Assembly (NCBI RefSeq): GCF_900580865.1
Contig: NZ_UTBZ01000014.1
Coordinates: forward strand, 248,001-312,000
DNA: 64,000 nt
Direction of reading: 5' to 3'
DNA from: Pseudomonas viridiflava
Lineage (GTDB): Bacteria; Pseudomonadota; Gammaproteobacteria; Pseudomonadales; Pseudomonadaceae
Below the pieces are notes generated by a model, which made no database searches, was not told the DNA's origin, and was given only the letters and a program-made list of their open reading frames with translations. Positions within the stretch are counted from its first letter, which is position 1, and every line of letters begins with the position of its first letter. The position numbers and the translations under genes are program-made. Of this stretch, positions 19,649 to 29,323 are shown piece after piece.

Positions 19649-20176
19649 CTAAACGTTTGGGTCACGCTTTAACTGCGCCAATACACTGAACGGGTTGGAC
19701 CGCGTTACCTCGTCCTCGCTCGGTTCGGGCTCATCTGCTCCCGCCGGCTGCTGGCATTCTTCCGGATGATGAGCAGGCACAATAGGCAAGGCAAGCAGAA
19801 GCTCTTCCTCGACCAGTGACTGCAGATCCAATGGATCTTCGCCCAGTTCCAGCACGTCATAACCTTTCGGTAACGACTGGGTATTCGCACCCTCCTTCAC
19901 CACAGCGTAACTGCATTCGCTGTGGATCGGCAGGGTGACCAGCTCAAGACAACGCTGGCAAACCATTTTGACCTCGGTGTCGATAAAGCTGTGGATCACC
20001 ACAGATTTACGTTCATCTCGTTCAAAAACGAATTTCGCCTGCACCGTACCGACATCGTCGGAAAGCGGGTCGCAGAGTCTCTTCAAATCGGCCAGCAGCA
20101 GTTCACCTTGAAGGGTGGTGCCACGGTCAGCCAATTTGCGCGGGTCAACGTGAGGTGGAATCGGGTCATTCAACAT
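19649..20176 (-). CDS. yceD: YceD/DUF177 family protein
   Basis: Conserved partner gene of rpmF, 175 residues. It contains the DUF177 core with a CxxC-type pair, seen as MVCQRCLELVTLPIHSECSY, and an acidic tail (DEPEPSEDEVTRSNPFSVL). The family is linked to 23S rRNA or ribosome metabolism but its action is not settled. There is no Shine-Dalgarno sequence before ATG 20176, and a near-consensus promoter ends only 9 bases upstream, so the mRNA may be leaderless. No other in-frame ATG or GTG follows in the first 30 codons. Confidence 0.9.
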   Translation of the reverse strand: MLNDPIPPHVDPRKLADRGTTLQGELLLADLKRLCDPLSDDVGTVQAKFVFERDERKSVVIHSFIDTEVKMVCQRCLELVTLPIHSECSYAVVKEGANTQSLPKGYDVLELGEDPLDLQSLVEEELLLALPIVPAHHPEECQQPAGADEPEPSEDEVTRSNPFSVLAQLKRDPNV

Positions 20177-20185
20177 AGGCGCAGC

Positions 20186-20213
20186 ATTATAGGGATGCAC
20201 CCACCCATGTCAA
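20186..20213 (-). promoter_or_regulatory. Strong promoter of the yceD-rpmF-plsX operon
   Basis: Read leftward, a perfect TTGACA (20208-20213) and a perfect TATAAT (20186-20191) are separated by 16 bases. Transcription should begin near 20179, only about 3 bases before the yceD ATG at 20176. Confidence 0.8.
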
Positions 20214-20281
20214 AGGAAATTGTGCCCTGTCCGTCACTTGCGTGCCTCCGCTAGAATTCGCACCTGCCTCAGGAGACGCGA

Positions 20282-20860
20282 ATGCTGCCTTTATTACTCG
20301 CTTCAAGCTCAACCTATCGTCGTGAATTGCTCGCCCGCCTGCACCTGCCGTTCGTCTGCAGCTCGCCGGATATCGATGAAAGTCATCGCCCGGGCGAGCC
20401 TGCCATCGAACTGGTCAAGCGCCTTGCCGAACAAAAAGCCCGGGCACTGGCCGACAGTCATCCCGCTCATCTGATTATCGGCTCGGACCAGGTCGCTGTG
20501 CTCGGCGAGCAGATTATCGGCAAGCCACATACGTTCGAGAAAGCTCGCGAGCAACTGCTGGCGGCCAGCGGCGCCAGCGTGACCTTTCTGACCGGCCTGG
20601 CCCTGCTCAATAGCCAGACGGGCGAGTGTCAGGTCGATTGTGTGCCATTCACTGTCCATATGCGCCAACTCGATCAGGCGCGCGTTGAGCGCTATCTGCG
20701 CATCGAGCAGCCCTACGACTGCGCGGGCAGTTTCAAGGCTGAAGGCCTCGGCGTGAGCCTATTCCAGTCCACCGAAGGCCCTGATGCCACCAGCCTGATC
20801 GGCTTGCCGCTGATTCGCCTGATCGACATGCTTTTGGATGAAGGCGTGCAGATTCCCTGA
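20282..20860 (+). CDS. Maf/YceF-type nucleotide pyrophosphatase
   Basis: House-cleaning nucleotide diphosphatase of 192 residues. It begins LPLLLASSSTYRRELLARL, the Maf phosphate-binding pattern, then SPDIDESHRPGEPA, the catalytic Asp in IIGSDQVAVL and the family IGKPHTFEKAREQL. The residues after SSS and the sequence FKAEGLGVSLF place it nearer the YceF subgroup (7-methyl-GTP) than YhdE (dTTP/UTP); this subgroup call is moderate. The ATG follows AGGAGACGCG. It is read divergently from yceD and ends at a two-way terminator. Confidence 0.92.
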   Translation: MLPLLLASSSTYRRELLARLHLPFVCSSPDIDESHRPGEPAIELVKRLAEQKARALADSHPAHLIIGSDQVAVLGEQIIGKPHTFEKAREQLLAASGASVTFLTGLALLNSQTGECQVDCVPFTVHMRQLDQARVERYLRIEQPYDCAGSFKAEGLGVSLFQSTEGPDATSLIGLPLIRLIDMLLDEGVQIP

Positions 20861-20865
20861 CCCAC

Positions 20866-20894
20866 AAAAAACCGGCCATCAAGGCCGGTTTTTT
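20866..20894. terminator. Bidirectional terminator between maf and sppA
   Basis: AAAAAACCGGCC and GGCCGGTTTTTT flank a five-base loop, so the hairpin works on both strands: for maf rightward and for the rluC-HAD-sppA transcript leftward. Confidence 0.92.
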
Positions 20895-20907
20895 ACGCAG
20901 CGTCTTC

Positions 20908-21897
20908 TTAACGCAACGAAGGTCCGTGGAAACCCATCCACATCGCCAACTGCTCAGCCACGCTGGCACCAAGCTTCTTCGAGAAGCGATCGAACGGCGA
21001 CTCCTGCACAGTGAAGTCCACCAACTCTTTTTCGCCAATCACATCACGCGCTACCGAACTGGCATTGCCCAGCCCGTCGATCAGACCCAGCGGCAGCGCT
21101 TGCTCGCCCGACCAGACCAACCCAGAGAACAGCTCTGGATGATCCTTGTCCTTCAAGCGATCACCACGCCCCTGCTTGACGCTATTGATGAACTGCTTGT
21201 GCGTCGTGTCGAGCACGCCCTGCCAGAACGCCGTTTCTTCAGGCTTCTGCGGCTGGAACGGATCGAGGAACGATTTGTGCTCGCCCGAGGTGTATGTACG
21301 ACGTTCGACACCCAGCTTTTCCATGGTGCCGACAAAACCGTAACCGGCCGCCGTCACACCAATCGAACCGACCAGACTCGCCTTGTCGGCGTAGATCTGA
21401 TCCGCCGCACTGGCGATGTAATAAGCACCGGACGCACCCAGATCAGAAATCACCGCATACACCTTGATATCCGGATGCAGGCCACGCAGGCGCTTGATTT
21501 CGTCGTAGACATAACCCGACTGCACCGGACTGCCGCCCGGGCTGTTGATCCGCAGGATCACACCCTTGACCTTCTTGTCCTCAAACGCCGCCCGCAGGCT
21601 GCCGACAATATTGTCGGCACTGGCTGGCTCTTTATCGGCGATCACGCCGGTGACGTCGATCAGCGCGGTGTAGTTCGGTCCGCGCGTGGCGCTTTTTTCC
21701 ATGTCCATCAGCGGCGTGAACAAAACCAGCGCCACAAACAGATAAACAAACGTCAACAGCTTGAAGAAAATCCCCCAGCGTCGCGAACGGCGCTGCTCCT
21801 GCACACCGGCCAGCAGGGTCTTCTCCAACAGCTTCCAGCTTTTCTCGTCACCGCCGTCGGCACTTGCCTTGGCCGGTGCTTTCCATTCGTCGGTCAT
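20908..21897 (-). CDS. sppA: Signal peptide peptidase SppA (short, S49 family)
   Basis: Membrane-anchored serine protease that digests leftover signal peptides, 329 residues. One membrane segment (ILLFKLLTFVYLFVALVLFTPL-type, seen as LLTFVYLFVALVLF) follows a cytoplasmic N-terminus. The catalytic Ser is in DLGASGAYYIAS and the Lys in IYADKASLVGSIGV; LRINSPGGSPVQS forms the oxyanion strand. It is the half-length form, not the double-domain E. coli type. ATG 21897 is preferred to a GTG three codons upstream. Confidence 0.92.
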   Translation of the reverse strand: MTDEWKAPAKASADGGDEKSWKLLEKTLLAGVQEQRRSRRWGIFFKLLTFVYLFVALVLFTPLMDMEKSATRGPNYTALIDVTGVIADKEPASADNIVGSLRAAFEDKKVKGVILRINSPGGSPVQSGYVYDEIKRLRGLHPDIKVYAVISDLGASGAYYIASAADQIYADKASLVGSIGVTAAGYGFVGTMEKLGVERRTYTSGEHKSFLDPFQPQKPEETAFWQGVLDTTHKQFINSVKQGRGDRLKDKDHPELFSGLVWSGEQALPLGLIDGLGNASSVARDVIGEKELVDFTVQESPFDRFSKKLGASVAEQLAMWMGFHGPSLR

Positions 21898-21921
21898 GCC
21901 ATCCACCCCAGCAAAATCGTA

Positions 21922-22584
21922 TTAAGCCTGCTGCCCCAGCCAGGCGTGCAATTCGGAAAAACGGTCGATCGACAGGCGCGGCTCGAACTGCTGCAGCGAT
22001 TCGATCGATTGCGCGCCATAACTGACCGCCACCGAATCCATCCCCGCATTGCGCGCCATCAGCAGATCAAAGGACGAATCCCCGACCATCAGCGCCTGCC
22101 CTGCACGCACACCACAATGCGCAAGGATCTGCTCCAGCATCAGAGGGTGCGGCTTGCTCGCAGTTTCATCGGCAGCACGGGTGATATCGAAATAATCTTC
22201 CCAGCCATTGGCCTTGAGCACCCGATCCAGGCCGCGACGATTTTTGCCCGTCGCGACAGCCAGGTGATAACCCTGCTCGCGAAAGGACGCCATCGACTCG
22301 ACGACCCCTTCGAACAACGGCGAAGGCACCGCTTCTGCAGCGATGTAGTGATCGGCGTAGTACTCGCGAAACAAGGTCATTTCGGCATCGCTGATTTCGG
22401 GATACAGCGTACGGATCGCCTCAGGCAAACCCAGTCCGATGATGCCTTTGACGGCAAAATCATCGCGCAACTCGAAACCGGAGCGCCCGGATGCGGAATG
22501 CATCGCCTCGACGATCCGATGGATGGAGTCGGCCAGCGTGCCGTCCCAATCGAAAATCAGCAGCTTGTAATCAGATGGGCGCAC
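21922..22584 (-). CDS. HAD-superfamily hydrolase (phosphoglycolate phosphatase-like)
   Basis: Phosphatase of 220 residues, subfamily IA. Motif I is [10 protein letters not shown], motif II the Thr in [11 protein letters not shown], motif III the Lys in SKPHPLML, motif [17 protein letters not shown] helical cap lies between motifs I and II. The substrate is unknown; relatives dephosphorylate phosphoglycolate or nucleotides. Its start overlaps the end of rluC by 14 bases, a conserved pairing in Pseudomonas, so the two are translationally coupled. Confidence 0.9.
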   Translation of the reverse strand: MRPSDYKLLIFDWDGTLADSIHRIVEAMHSASGRSGFELRDDFAVKGIIGLGLPEAIRTLYPEISDAEMTLFREYYADHYIAAEAVPSPLFEGVVESMASFREQGYHLAVATGKNRRGLDRVLKANGWEDYFDITRAADETASKPHPLMLEQILAHCGVRAGQALMVGDSSFDLLMARNAGMDSVAVSYGAQSIESLQQFEPRLSIDRFSELHAWLGQQA

Positions 22585-23530
22585 TCAATCGCTCCACGGT
22601 CTTGGCCCACATTTCATCGACCGGCGCCTGCAAGGTCAGCTTGCCGCCATCGGGCAGCGGCACGGTCAGCATGTAAGCGTGCAGGAACAGGCGCTTGCCG
22701 CCCAGATCGCGGATTTCCTTGGTGAAATCCTCGTCGCCGTACTTGCTGTCACCGGCAATGCAATGGCCGGCATGCAAAGTGTGCACGCGAATCTGGTGGG
22801 TGCGGCCGGTAACCGGTTTAGCCTCGACCATGGTGGCGAAATCACCGAAACGGCGCAGCACCTTGAACATGGTCAGGGCTTCTTTGCCCTCTTCGTTGAC
22901 TTCAACCATGCGCTCGCCGGAACGCAGATTGCTCTTGAGCAATGGCGCACTGACTTTCTTGATCGAGGTCGCCCAGTTGCCGCGAACCAGCGCCATGTAG
23001 CGCTTGTCGACGCCATCGCCGCGCAGTTGCTCGTGCAAGTGACGCAACATGCTGCGTTTTTTGGCGATCATCAGCAGGCCGGAGGTGTCACGGTCGAGAC
23101 GGTGCACCAGTTCCAGCTCTTTGGCATCGGGACGCAACTGACGAAAGGCTTCGATCACCCCGAAATTCAGGCCGCTGCCACCGTGAACCGCAATGCCGGC
23201 GGGCTTGTTGATCACGATCAGGGCTTTGTCTTCGAAGACAATCGAGGCTTCCAGGCGCTGCAGCAAACCTTGTGCAAGTGGCACCGGCTCGTCGCGCTCA
23301 GGCACGCGAACGGGCGGCACGCGCACGATATCACCGGCCTGCAGCTTGTATTCGGGCTTGATCCTACCCTTGTTCACGCGCACTTCGCCTTTACGCAAAA
23401 TGCGGTAAATCAAGGTCTTGGGCACGCCTTTGAGCCGGGCGAGGAGAAAGTTGTCGATTCGTTGGCCGGCATACTCCGGCGAGACTTCAAGCAATTGAAC
23501 GCCTGGAGTCGAAGGGGCAGTAGTTGTCAT
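22571..23530 (-). CDS. rluC: 23S rRNA pseudouridine synthase RluC
   Basis: Modifies 23S rRNA (positions 955, 2504, 2580 in E. coli). The 319 residues contain an N-terminal S4 domain ([20 protein letters not shown]...GEVRVNKGR), the catalytic Asp in [16 protein letters not shown], the KRYMALVRG strand and RTHQIRVH. The start at 23530 matches the family ([12 protein letters not shown]); the frame upstream crosses the rne promoter and leader and is not coding. It is divergent from rne, the usual arrangement in gamma-proteobacteria. Confidence 0.95.
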   Translation of the reverse strand: MTTTAPSTPGVQLLEVSPEYAGQRIDNFLLARLKGVPKTLIYRILRKGEVRVNKGRIKPEYKLQAGDIVRVPPVRVPERDEPVPLAQGLLQRLEASIVFEDKALIVINKPAGIAVHGGSGLNFGVIEAFRQLRPDAKELELVHRLDRDTSGLLMIAKKRSMLRHLHEQLRGDGVDKRYMALVRGNWATSIKKVSAPLLKSNLRSGERMVEVNEEGKEALTMFKVLRRFGDFATMVEAKPVTGRTHQIRVHTLHAGHCIAGDSKYGDEDFTKEIRDLGGKRLFLHAYMLTVPLPDGGKLTLQAPVDEMWAKTVERLSAPI

Positions 23531-23558
23531 GCCACGGATGATAACAATTTTTATGGAA

Positions 23559-23587
23559 TTGAAGCACTTAATCATTGCTGCTATAGT
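23559..23587 (+). promoter_or_regulatory. rne promoter
   Basis: TTGAAG (23559-23564) and TATAGT (23582-23587) are 17 bases apart. Transcription should start near 23594, giving a leader of about 640 nt before the rne ATG. Confidence 0.8.
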
Positions 23588-23593
23588 CGCGAA

Positions 23594-24229
23594 CGCCGCC
23601 AAAAGCGGCCTGGACAGAGGAACCACGGTCAAAAACCGGCCCTGACCAACGCAATTCACCAGGACGCGAGGCCGTCCTACGGGGCTTTTGCTACGTAACG
23701 GTGGAGTTTGCAGTTGTAACAAGCGCAGGTGACATGAGGCCTGAATTACACCGTCGAGCAGAGTTTTTACTCGCCTGACAGGCACACATTCAAGGCCAGT
23801 TCACAAAGTGCAGTCAGCTGCAGATGACCCCGAGCGAATGCTTCGGAAACAACGCCTGAATTAGCCATGATGCGTGACCTCCCCTTTCGGAGCTCACGGT
23901 AAATGCCAACCCGCTGCGGATTCTGCGCGCGGCAGCACCCGAATTATCAGGGATACGTGTAGGGTGGAGATGCACAACCGCCGGACTGTGTAGCAATAGG
24001 CTTTATCAAGACGCTTCATCTCGTCCACAGCCGCTGGTTGATTCCTCCTCCTGACTGAGTGCTTAAGTAGCCACAGCAAGCAGGACGCGTACGTCGCTAT
24101 ATCGGCCCAATTGGCCGCATATCGCTGGACACGGGAATGGCCAACCACTCCCGACGCACCTGACACCGACCGTGAGAAGTCGTGTGTGCCGAACGCCGTT
24201 TCCGGCAGCCCGGAAACCGACGGTACTAC
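23594..24229 (+). promoter_or_regulatory. Long RNase E leader, probable rne-II type element
   Basis: No protein gene fits here, yet the 636 bases from the promoter to the rne ATG are full of hairpins. One sits right at the 5' end (GCCGC/GCGGC at 23595-23609). A perfect 8-bp stem with a CAGC loop (24198-24217) lies 12 bases before the ATG, where it could affect ribosome access. RNase E controls its own mRNA through such leaders in E. coli, and a Pseudomonas-specific conserved structure called rne-II is known at this position. Which bases form the conserved core cannot be decided by eye. Confidence 0.75.
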
Positions 24230-27200
24230 ATGAAAAGAATGCTGATTAACGCAACTCAACCCGAAGAGTTGCGTGTTGCACTGGTAGATGGCCAACGCCT
24301 CTACGACCTGGACATCGAATCCGGTGCACGCGAGCAGAAGAAGGCCAACATCTATAAAGGCCGCATCACTCGCATCGAACCAAGCCTTGAGGCTGCCTTT
24401 GTCGATTTCGGCTCCGAGCGCCACGGCTTCCTGCCCCTCAAAGAAATCTCCCGCGAATACTTCAAGAAAGCCCCTGAAGGCCGCGTCAACATCAAGGACG
24501 TCCTGAGCGAAGGCCAGGAAGTCATCGTTCAGGTCGAAAAAGAAGAACGTGGCAACAAGGGCGCAGCCCTGACCACCTTCATCAGCCTGGCCGGTCGTTA
24601 CCTCGTGCTGATGCCGAACAACCCGCGTGCCGGCGGTATCTCCCGTCGCATCGAAGGCGAAGAGCGCAACGAACTGCGTGAAGCGCTGAACGGCCTGGTT
24701 GCACCGGCCGACATGGGTCTGATCGTGCGCACTGCCGGCCTGGGCCGCAGCAGCGAAGAAATGCAGTGGGACCTCGATTACCTGCTGCAACTGTGGACCG
24801 CCATCAAAGAAGCCTCGCTGGATCGTTCCGCGCCATTCCTGATCTACCAGGAAAGCAACGTGATCATCCGCGCCATCCGCGATTACCTGCGCCAGGACAT
24901 CGGCGAAGTGCTGATCGACAGCGTTGAAGCCCAGGACGAAGCCCTGACCTTCATCCGCCAGGTGATGCCGCAGTACGCCAGCAAGATCAAGCTGTACGAA
25001 GACAGCGTGCCGCTGTTCAACCGTTTCCAGATCGAAAGCCAGATCGAGACCGCTTTCCAGCGCGTCGTTGAACTGCCTTCCGGCGGCTCCATCGTCATCG
25101 ATCCGACCGAAGCCCTGGTGTCCATCGACATCAACTCGGCGCGCGCCACCAAAGGCAGCGACATCGAAGAAACCGCGCTGCAGACCAACCTTGAAGCCGC
25201 TGAAGAAATCGCCCGTCAGTTGCGCCTGCGCGACATCGGCGGCCTGATCGTCATCGACTTCATCGACATGACCCCAGCCAAGAACCAGCGCGCCGTGGAA
25301 GAGAAAGTCCGCGAATGCCTGGAAGCCGACCGCGCTCGCGTGCAGATCGGTCGCATCTCGCGCTTCGGCCTGCTGGAAATGTCCCGTCAGCGCCTGCGTC
25401 CATCGCTGGGCGAAAGCAGCGGCATCGTCTGCCCGCGTTGCAACGGCACCGGCATTATCCGTGACGTTGAATCGCTGTCGCTGGCGATCCTGCGCCTGAT
25501 CGAAGAAGAAGCCCTGAAAGACCGCACTGCCGAAGTGCGCGCTCAGGTGCCAATCCCGGTCGCAGCGTTCCTGCTCAACGAAAAACGCAACTCGATCACC
25601 AAGATCGAACTGCGCACCCGTGCCCGTATCGTCATTCTGCCGAACGATCACCTCGAAACGCCGCACTTCGAAGTTCAGCGTCTGCGTGATGACAGCCCGG
25701 AAGCCGCGACCAACCAGTCCAGCTACGAAATCGCTGCTGCCGCCGCCGAAGTCGAAGAAGTCCAGCCAGCCGCTGCGACCCGCACCCTGGTTCGCCAGGA
25801 AGCTGCGGTCAAGACTGCTCCGGCCCGTGCCAACGCTCCGGTTCCGACCGAAGCCGCCGCCCCTGCCGCACCGGCCCCGGCGCCAGTTGCTGCGCCAGAG
25901 CCAAGCCTGTTCAAAGGTCTGGTGAAATCGCTGGTCAGCCTGTTCGCCACCAAAGAAGAGCCAGCCGCTCCGGTTGTGGTTGAAAAACCAGCCACCGAAC
26001 GCCCGGCCCGTAACGAAGAGCGTCGCAACGGTCGTCAGCAGAGCCGCAACCGTAACGGTCGCCGCGATGAAGAGCGCAAGCCGCGCGAAGAACGTGCTCC
26101 ACGTGAAGAACGTGCCCCACGTGAGCCGCGCGAAGAGCGTGCTCCACGTGAAGCCCGTGAAGTCCGCGAGCCTCGTGAAGCCCGCACCGAAGCGCCAGTA
26201 GCCCGCGAAGAGCGCGCACCTCGTGCTCCGCGTGAAGAACGTGCACCACGTGCGCCGCGCGAAGATCGCAAGCCACGTGGCGAGCGTGAAGAGCGTGTAC
26301 GTGAACTGCGCGAGCCACTGGACGCCGTTCCAGCCGCTGCAGCTGCCGTAGCCGTCACTGCCGAAGAGCGTCCGGCCCGTCAGCCACGCGAAGAACGCGC
26401 ACCGCGTCCGCCACGTGAAGAGCGTCAACCGCGTGCCGAACAGGCCGCAGCTGCCGTCGCTGAAGAAGAAGTGAACAGCAACGAAGAGCAACTGCCGGAA
26501 GACGGTTCGGAGAGCGCCGAAGGCGATCGTCCACGTCGTCGTTCGCGCGGTCAGCGTCGTCGCAGCAACCGTCGTGAGCGTCAGCGTGATGCCAACGGCA
26601 ACGTGATCGAAGGCTCGGAAGAATCCGAAGCCGGCGAAAACGCTGAAGACCCAAGCACCGCCGATCTGGCTGCTGGCCTGGCTGTAACCGCCGCCGTTGC
26701 CAGCACCGTGATCAGCGCTCCGGCCGAAGCTCAAGCCCACGAGCAAGCTGAACGCGCTACCGCTGCTGTTCAGGAAACCGCTCCGGTGGAAGCGCCGGTT
26801 GTTGAAGCGACTACCCCGGTAGAAGTGGTTGCTGCTCCGGAAGTCGAAGTGGCACCGGTTCAGGAAACCCTGCCTCAGGTAGAGCCAGCGCCTGTTGTGA
26901 CTGCCGAGCCGGTAGTTGAAACCGTCGCAGAAACCGTGACTGAAACCGTGCGTGAAGTTCGCGAAGAGCAGACCGCTTTCAACTGGGTCGCCGAGCCGGC
27001 TGTTGCTGAAACACCAGCACCAGTGATTGAAGCACCGGTTGTTGAAAAGCCAGTGTTCGAAGCGCCTGCGGTTGAAGCTCCTGTGGTTGAAGAGACCAAA
27101 GTTGCCGAGCCAGTGGTCGTTGCTGAACCAGCGCCAGTTGTCGAAGCGCCAGTGATTGACGAAGCGCCAGCTCCAGTGGTTGAAGCACCGGCTCCGGTCA

Positions 27201-27466
27201 GCGCTCTGACGCCAAGCGGCCGCGCGCCAAACGACCCGCGTGAAGTGCGTCGTCGCAAGCGTGAAGAAGAGCGTCTGCAGAAGGAAGCCGAACTGGCTGC
27301 CGCAGCTGCTCCTGTTGCTGAAGTGGTCGAGGCAGCACCTGCCCCGGTCGCTGAAGAAGCGGTTGTTGAAGCGGTGATTGCTGAAGCACCACGCTCCGTT
27401 CAGGACGCGGTCGAGCAGCACCAAGAGGCCGAGGAAAAAGAGCACGAGCCTAAACCACTCGTGTAA
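24230..27466 (+). CDS. rne: Ribonuclease E
   Basis: Endoribonuclease and scaffold of the RNA degradosome, 1078 residues. The catalytic half (1 to about 520) has the S1 domain near 35-120, active-site Asp300 ([13 protein letters not shown]) and Asp343 (LIVIDFIDM), and the zinc link CPRCNGTG at 401-408. The C-terminal half is low-complexity: many Arg/Glu/Pro blocks like REERAPRE (about residues 610-730), a basic [18 protein letters not shown] segment, then a long Pro/Ala/Val/Glu tail. The short MTS-like stretch [12 protein letters not shown] (about 562-573) should bind the inner membrane. ATG 24230 gives the known start [10 protein letters not shown]. Autoregulation through the long leader is likely. 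Confidence 0.97.
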   Translation: MKRMLINATQPEELRVALVDGQRLYDLDIESGAREQKKANIYKGRITRIEPSLEAAFVDFGSERHGFLPLKEISREYFKKAPEGRVNIKDVLSEGQEVIVQVEKEERGNKGAALTTFISLAGRYLVLMPNNPRAGGISRRIEGEERNELREALNGLVAPADMGLIVRTAGLGRSSEEMQWDLDYLLQLWTAIKEASLDRSAPFLIYQESNVIIRAIRDYLRQDIGEVLIDSVEAQDEALTFIRQVMPQYASKIKLYEDSVPLFNRFQIESQIETAFQRVVELPSGGSIVIDPTEALVSIDINSARATKGSDIEETALQTNLEAAEEIARQLRLRDIGGLIVIDFIDMTPAKNQRAVEEKVRECLEADRARVQIGRISRFGLLEMSRQRLRPSLGESSGIVCPRCNGTGIIRDVESLSLAILRLIEEEALKDRTAEVRAQVPIPVAAFLLNEKRNSITKIELRTRARIVILPNDHLETPHFEVQRLRDDSPEAATNQSSYEIAAAAAEVEEVQPAAATRTLVRQEAAVKTAPARANAPVPTEAAAPAAPAPAPVAAPEPSLFKGLVKSLVSLFATKEEPAAPVVVEKPATERPARNEERRNGRQQSRNRNGRRDEERKPREERAPREERAPREPREERAPREAREVREPREARTEAPVAREERAPRAPREERAPRAPREDRKPRGEREERVRELREPLDAVPAAAAAVAVTAEERPARQPREERAPRPPREERQPRAEQAAAAVAEEEVNSNEEQLPEDGSESAEGDRPRRRSRGQRRRSNRRERQRDANGNVIEGSEESEAGENAEDPSTADLAAGLAVTAAVASTVISAPAEAQAHEQAERATAAVQETAPVEAPVVEATTPVEVVAAPEVEVAPVQETLPQVEPAPVVTAEPVVETVAETVTETVREVREEQTAFNWVAEPAVAETPAPVIEAPVVEKPVFEAPAVEAPVVEETKVAEPVVVAEPAPVVEAPVIDEAPAPVVEAPAPVSALTPSGRAPNDPREVRRRKREEERLQKEAELAAAAAPVAEVVEAAPAPVAEEAVVEAVIAEAPRSVQDAVEQHQEAEEKEHEPKPLV

Positions 27467-27480
27467 TTCCCGAAGCCGTT

Positions 27481-27517
27481 AAAAAGCCCCGCCTGATTAT
27501 TCAAGCGGGGCTTTTTT
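27481..27517 (+). terminator. rne terminator
   Basis: AAGCCCCGC pairs with GCGGGGCTT around a loop of about 11 bases and is followed by a T run, 15 bases after the rne stop. Confidence 0.92.
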
Positions 27518-27550
27518 ATGCCTCGATTTTTTGTGGTGGATTCTAGATCC

Positions 27551-27730
27551 AACCCCCTCACCCCAGCCCTCTCCCCACGGGGCGAGGGGGAAAGGGAGCC
27601 GATCTCCGTGTGCTTCAAGGCCGGAGTTCGACTCGAAGCTTCAGGTCGGTGTACCTTGAAAGAACACCTCGGTCAGTCCCCTCTCCCTCTGGGCGGTCCG
27701 ACGTTTCGGGAGGGCTAGGGTGAGGGGCTC
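27551..27730 (-). repeat. Single-copy MITE-like CCCTCACCC repeat element
   Basis: About 180 bases bounded by imperfect inverted ends (CCCCTCACCCCAGCCCTC at the left, GAGGGCTAGGGTGAGGGGC at the right). On the minus strand it has the same modules as the array at 61976-62470: CCCTCACCCTA, GAGGGAGAGGGGACTGACCG, AGGTGTT, GAGTCGAACTC and GAGATCGG near the far end. No protein is encoded. It lies between the rne terminator and the next gene's 3' end. Confidence 0.8.
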
Positions 27731-27749
27731 TTAGGAATTTACGCAGCTC

Positions 27750-28346
27750 TCAAGACGAGGCAAAAACCAAAGCCTCAGGCACATCGATGTCCCACAGAAC
27801 GCCTGGATCATCGACAGCAATCTCCACCACCCTGCCCTGAGAGAACAACGGCCTGGCCCCACGATCACCACTCAACGCCTGCAAACCCGCACCAAACGCG
27901 CGACCAAACCCCACCGGATGGCCAAACTCGCCCTTCTGCACCGGTACGCTCACCGCATCGTCAACAATCGCCGCAACCACCTGCTCGATAGTCGACGACA
28001 AGATAAACGGCATATCGCCGAGGACAATCAACCAGCCATCGGCATCCGGGCAAGCAGCAACGCCAGCAGCAATGCTGTCGCCCATCCCGCTGGATTCAAT
28101 TGACACGACATCAAAGCCATAAGCCTGAGCCATGCGCATGGCTTGCGGGCGCGCCTCAGTCGTCACCAACACACGCTTATCAAGATCGGCCGGCAGACTC
28201 ACCAACACCTGCTCAATCACCGAACGCACCGCACCATCACGTCCGGTGCAGTCCGCCAGCAACTTGTCTTTGTCGGCGCCCGCCACCTGACGAAAGCGAC
28301 TGCCCTCGCCCGCAGCCAGCACAATCACTGCAATGGATCGACTCAT
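27750..28346 (-). CDS. MocA-like molybdopterin nucleotidyltransferase
   Basis: NTP-transferase of 198 residues (MobA/MocA fold). The nucleotide-binding motif is VLAAGEGSRFRQVAGADKDK, followed by VSIESSGMGDSIAAGVAACP and the metal Asp in LIVLGDMPFI, then GHPVGFGR near the substrate site. By context, next to XdhC and a molybdenum hydroxylase, it most likely makes molybdopterin cytosine dinucleotide for that enzyme. CTP rather than GTP specificity is inferred. It overlaps the XdhC gene by 4 bases. Confidence 0.87.
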   Translation of the reverse strand: MSRSIAVIVLAAGEGSRFRQVAGADKDKLLADCTGRDGAVRSVIEQVLVSLPADLDKRVLVTTEARPQAMRMAQAYGFDVVSIESSGMGDSIAAGVAACPDADGWLIVLGDMPFILSSTIEQVVAAIVDDAVSVPVQKGEFGHPVGFGRAFGAGLQALSGDRGARPLFSQGRVVEIAVDDPGVLWDIDVPEALVFASS

Positions 28347-29323
28347 GCGCCCTCCAGTGTTTTCTTCTGTTTCAATTCGACACCGTTCTTGATCGCGACG
28401 ATCTCCGCCAACAACGACAAGGCAATTTCCGCCGGCGAATGACTGCCGATGTGCAGACCGATCGGGCCATGCAGTCGATTGATCGCCTCTACCGACAAGC
28501 CTAGCTGAGCGAGATTCTCTCGCCGCTTCTGGCTATTGACCCGTGAACCGAGCGCCCCCACGTAGAAGGCCGGCGAATCCAGCGCTGTCAGCAGTGCCAT
28601 GTCATCCAGACGTGGATCGTGAGTCAACGCGACAATCGCCGTGCGCTCATCCGTCTGAATGCTCAACACCGCGTCATCCGGCATGCCCGGGACGAAGCGA
28701 CCGTGGTGCTCCTCCCAACCGTAGACAAATTCAGTGCGCGGATCGCAGATCAGCACCTCGAAATCCAGCAGTCGCGCCATGTCCGCCACGTAGCGTGACA
28801 ACTGCCCGGCGCCGATCAGCAGCAAGCGCCAACGCGGACCGTAAATGGCGCGCAGGGTTTTGCCGTCGAATGCCAGCGAGTCGGATTTACTCGCCGACGT
28901 CAAAACCACTTTACCGGTTTCGATGTTCAACTCGCGCGCAACGATCTCGTGAGCCTCGCAACGGGCCAGCAAATCGGCAACCCACGCAGGGTCGCCGACC
29001 CGTTCTTCGGTCAGCCGCAAAGTGCCGCCACAAGGCAATCCGAAGCGCGCGGCCTCTTCACGGGTTACCCCGTAAGTGATCAATTGCACTGGCGGCCCAT
29101 CGGTGGCGATGCGGCCATCGTGCAGACGGGCAATCAAGTCATCCTCGACACAGCCGCCCGACACCGAACCGATCACCACGCCATCCTCGCGCAACGCCAA
29201 CATGGCGCCGGGAGCCCGCGGCGCCGTGCCCCAGGTCTGCACCACGCTGAACAGCACCACCCGCTGTCCGGCGCGGCGCCATTCGAGAACGCTGCGCAGA
29301 ACATTGAGGTCGACGCTGTCCAT
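28343..29323 (-). CDS. XdhC/CoxF-family molybdoenzyme maturation protein
   Basis: Chaperone of 326 residues that binds Moco and helps insert the sulfurated cofactor into xanthine-dehydrogenase-type enzymes. The N-terminal XdhC motif GSVSGGCVEDDLIARL and the C-terminal Rossmann part (LLIGAGQLSRYVADMA...LICDPR, ALTHDPRLDDMALLTAL, YVGALGSR) are clear, as is GPIGLHIGSHSPAEIALSLLAEI. It overlaps both neighbours by 1 and 4 bases, so the four genes are tightly coupled. Confidence 0.93.
   Translation of the reverse strand: MDSVDLNVLRSVLEWRRAGQRVVLFSVVQTWGTAPRAPGAMLALREDGVVIGSVSGGCVEDDLIARLHDGRIATDGPPVQLITYGVTREEAARFGLPCGGTLRLTEERVGDPAWVADLLARCEAHEIVARELNIETGKVVLTSASKSDSLAFDGKTLRAIYGPRWRLLLIGAGQLSRYVADMARLLDFEVLICDPRTEFVYGWEEHHGRFVPGMPDDAVLSIQTDERTAIVALTHDPRLDDMALLTALDSPAFYVGALGSRVNSQKRRENLAQLGLSVEAINRLHGPIGLHIGSHSPAEIALSLLAEIVAIKNGVELKQKKTLEGA

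Noticed and set aside
20926..22725. Open frame of 599 codons on the plus strand opposite sppA, the HAD gene and the rluC end
   Set aside because: It lies antisense to three recognised genes and has a His/Arg/Gln-rich composition typical of shadow frames in GC-rich DNA.
23894..27445. Open frame of 1183 codons on the minus strand opposite rne
   Set aside because: It mirrors the rne codon pattern (Arg/Glu/Ala-rich DNA read backward gives Phe/Trp/Arg-rich nonsense). rne has clear catalytic motifs; the mirror has no domain, no ribosome-binding site, and runs through the leader.
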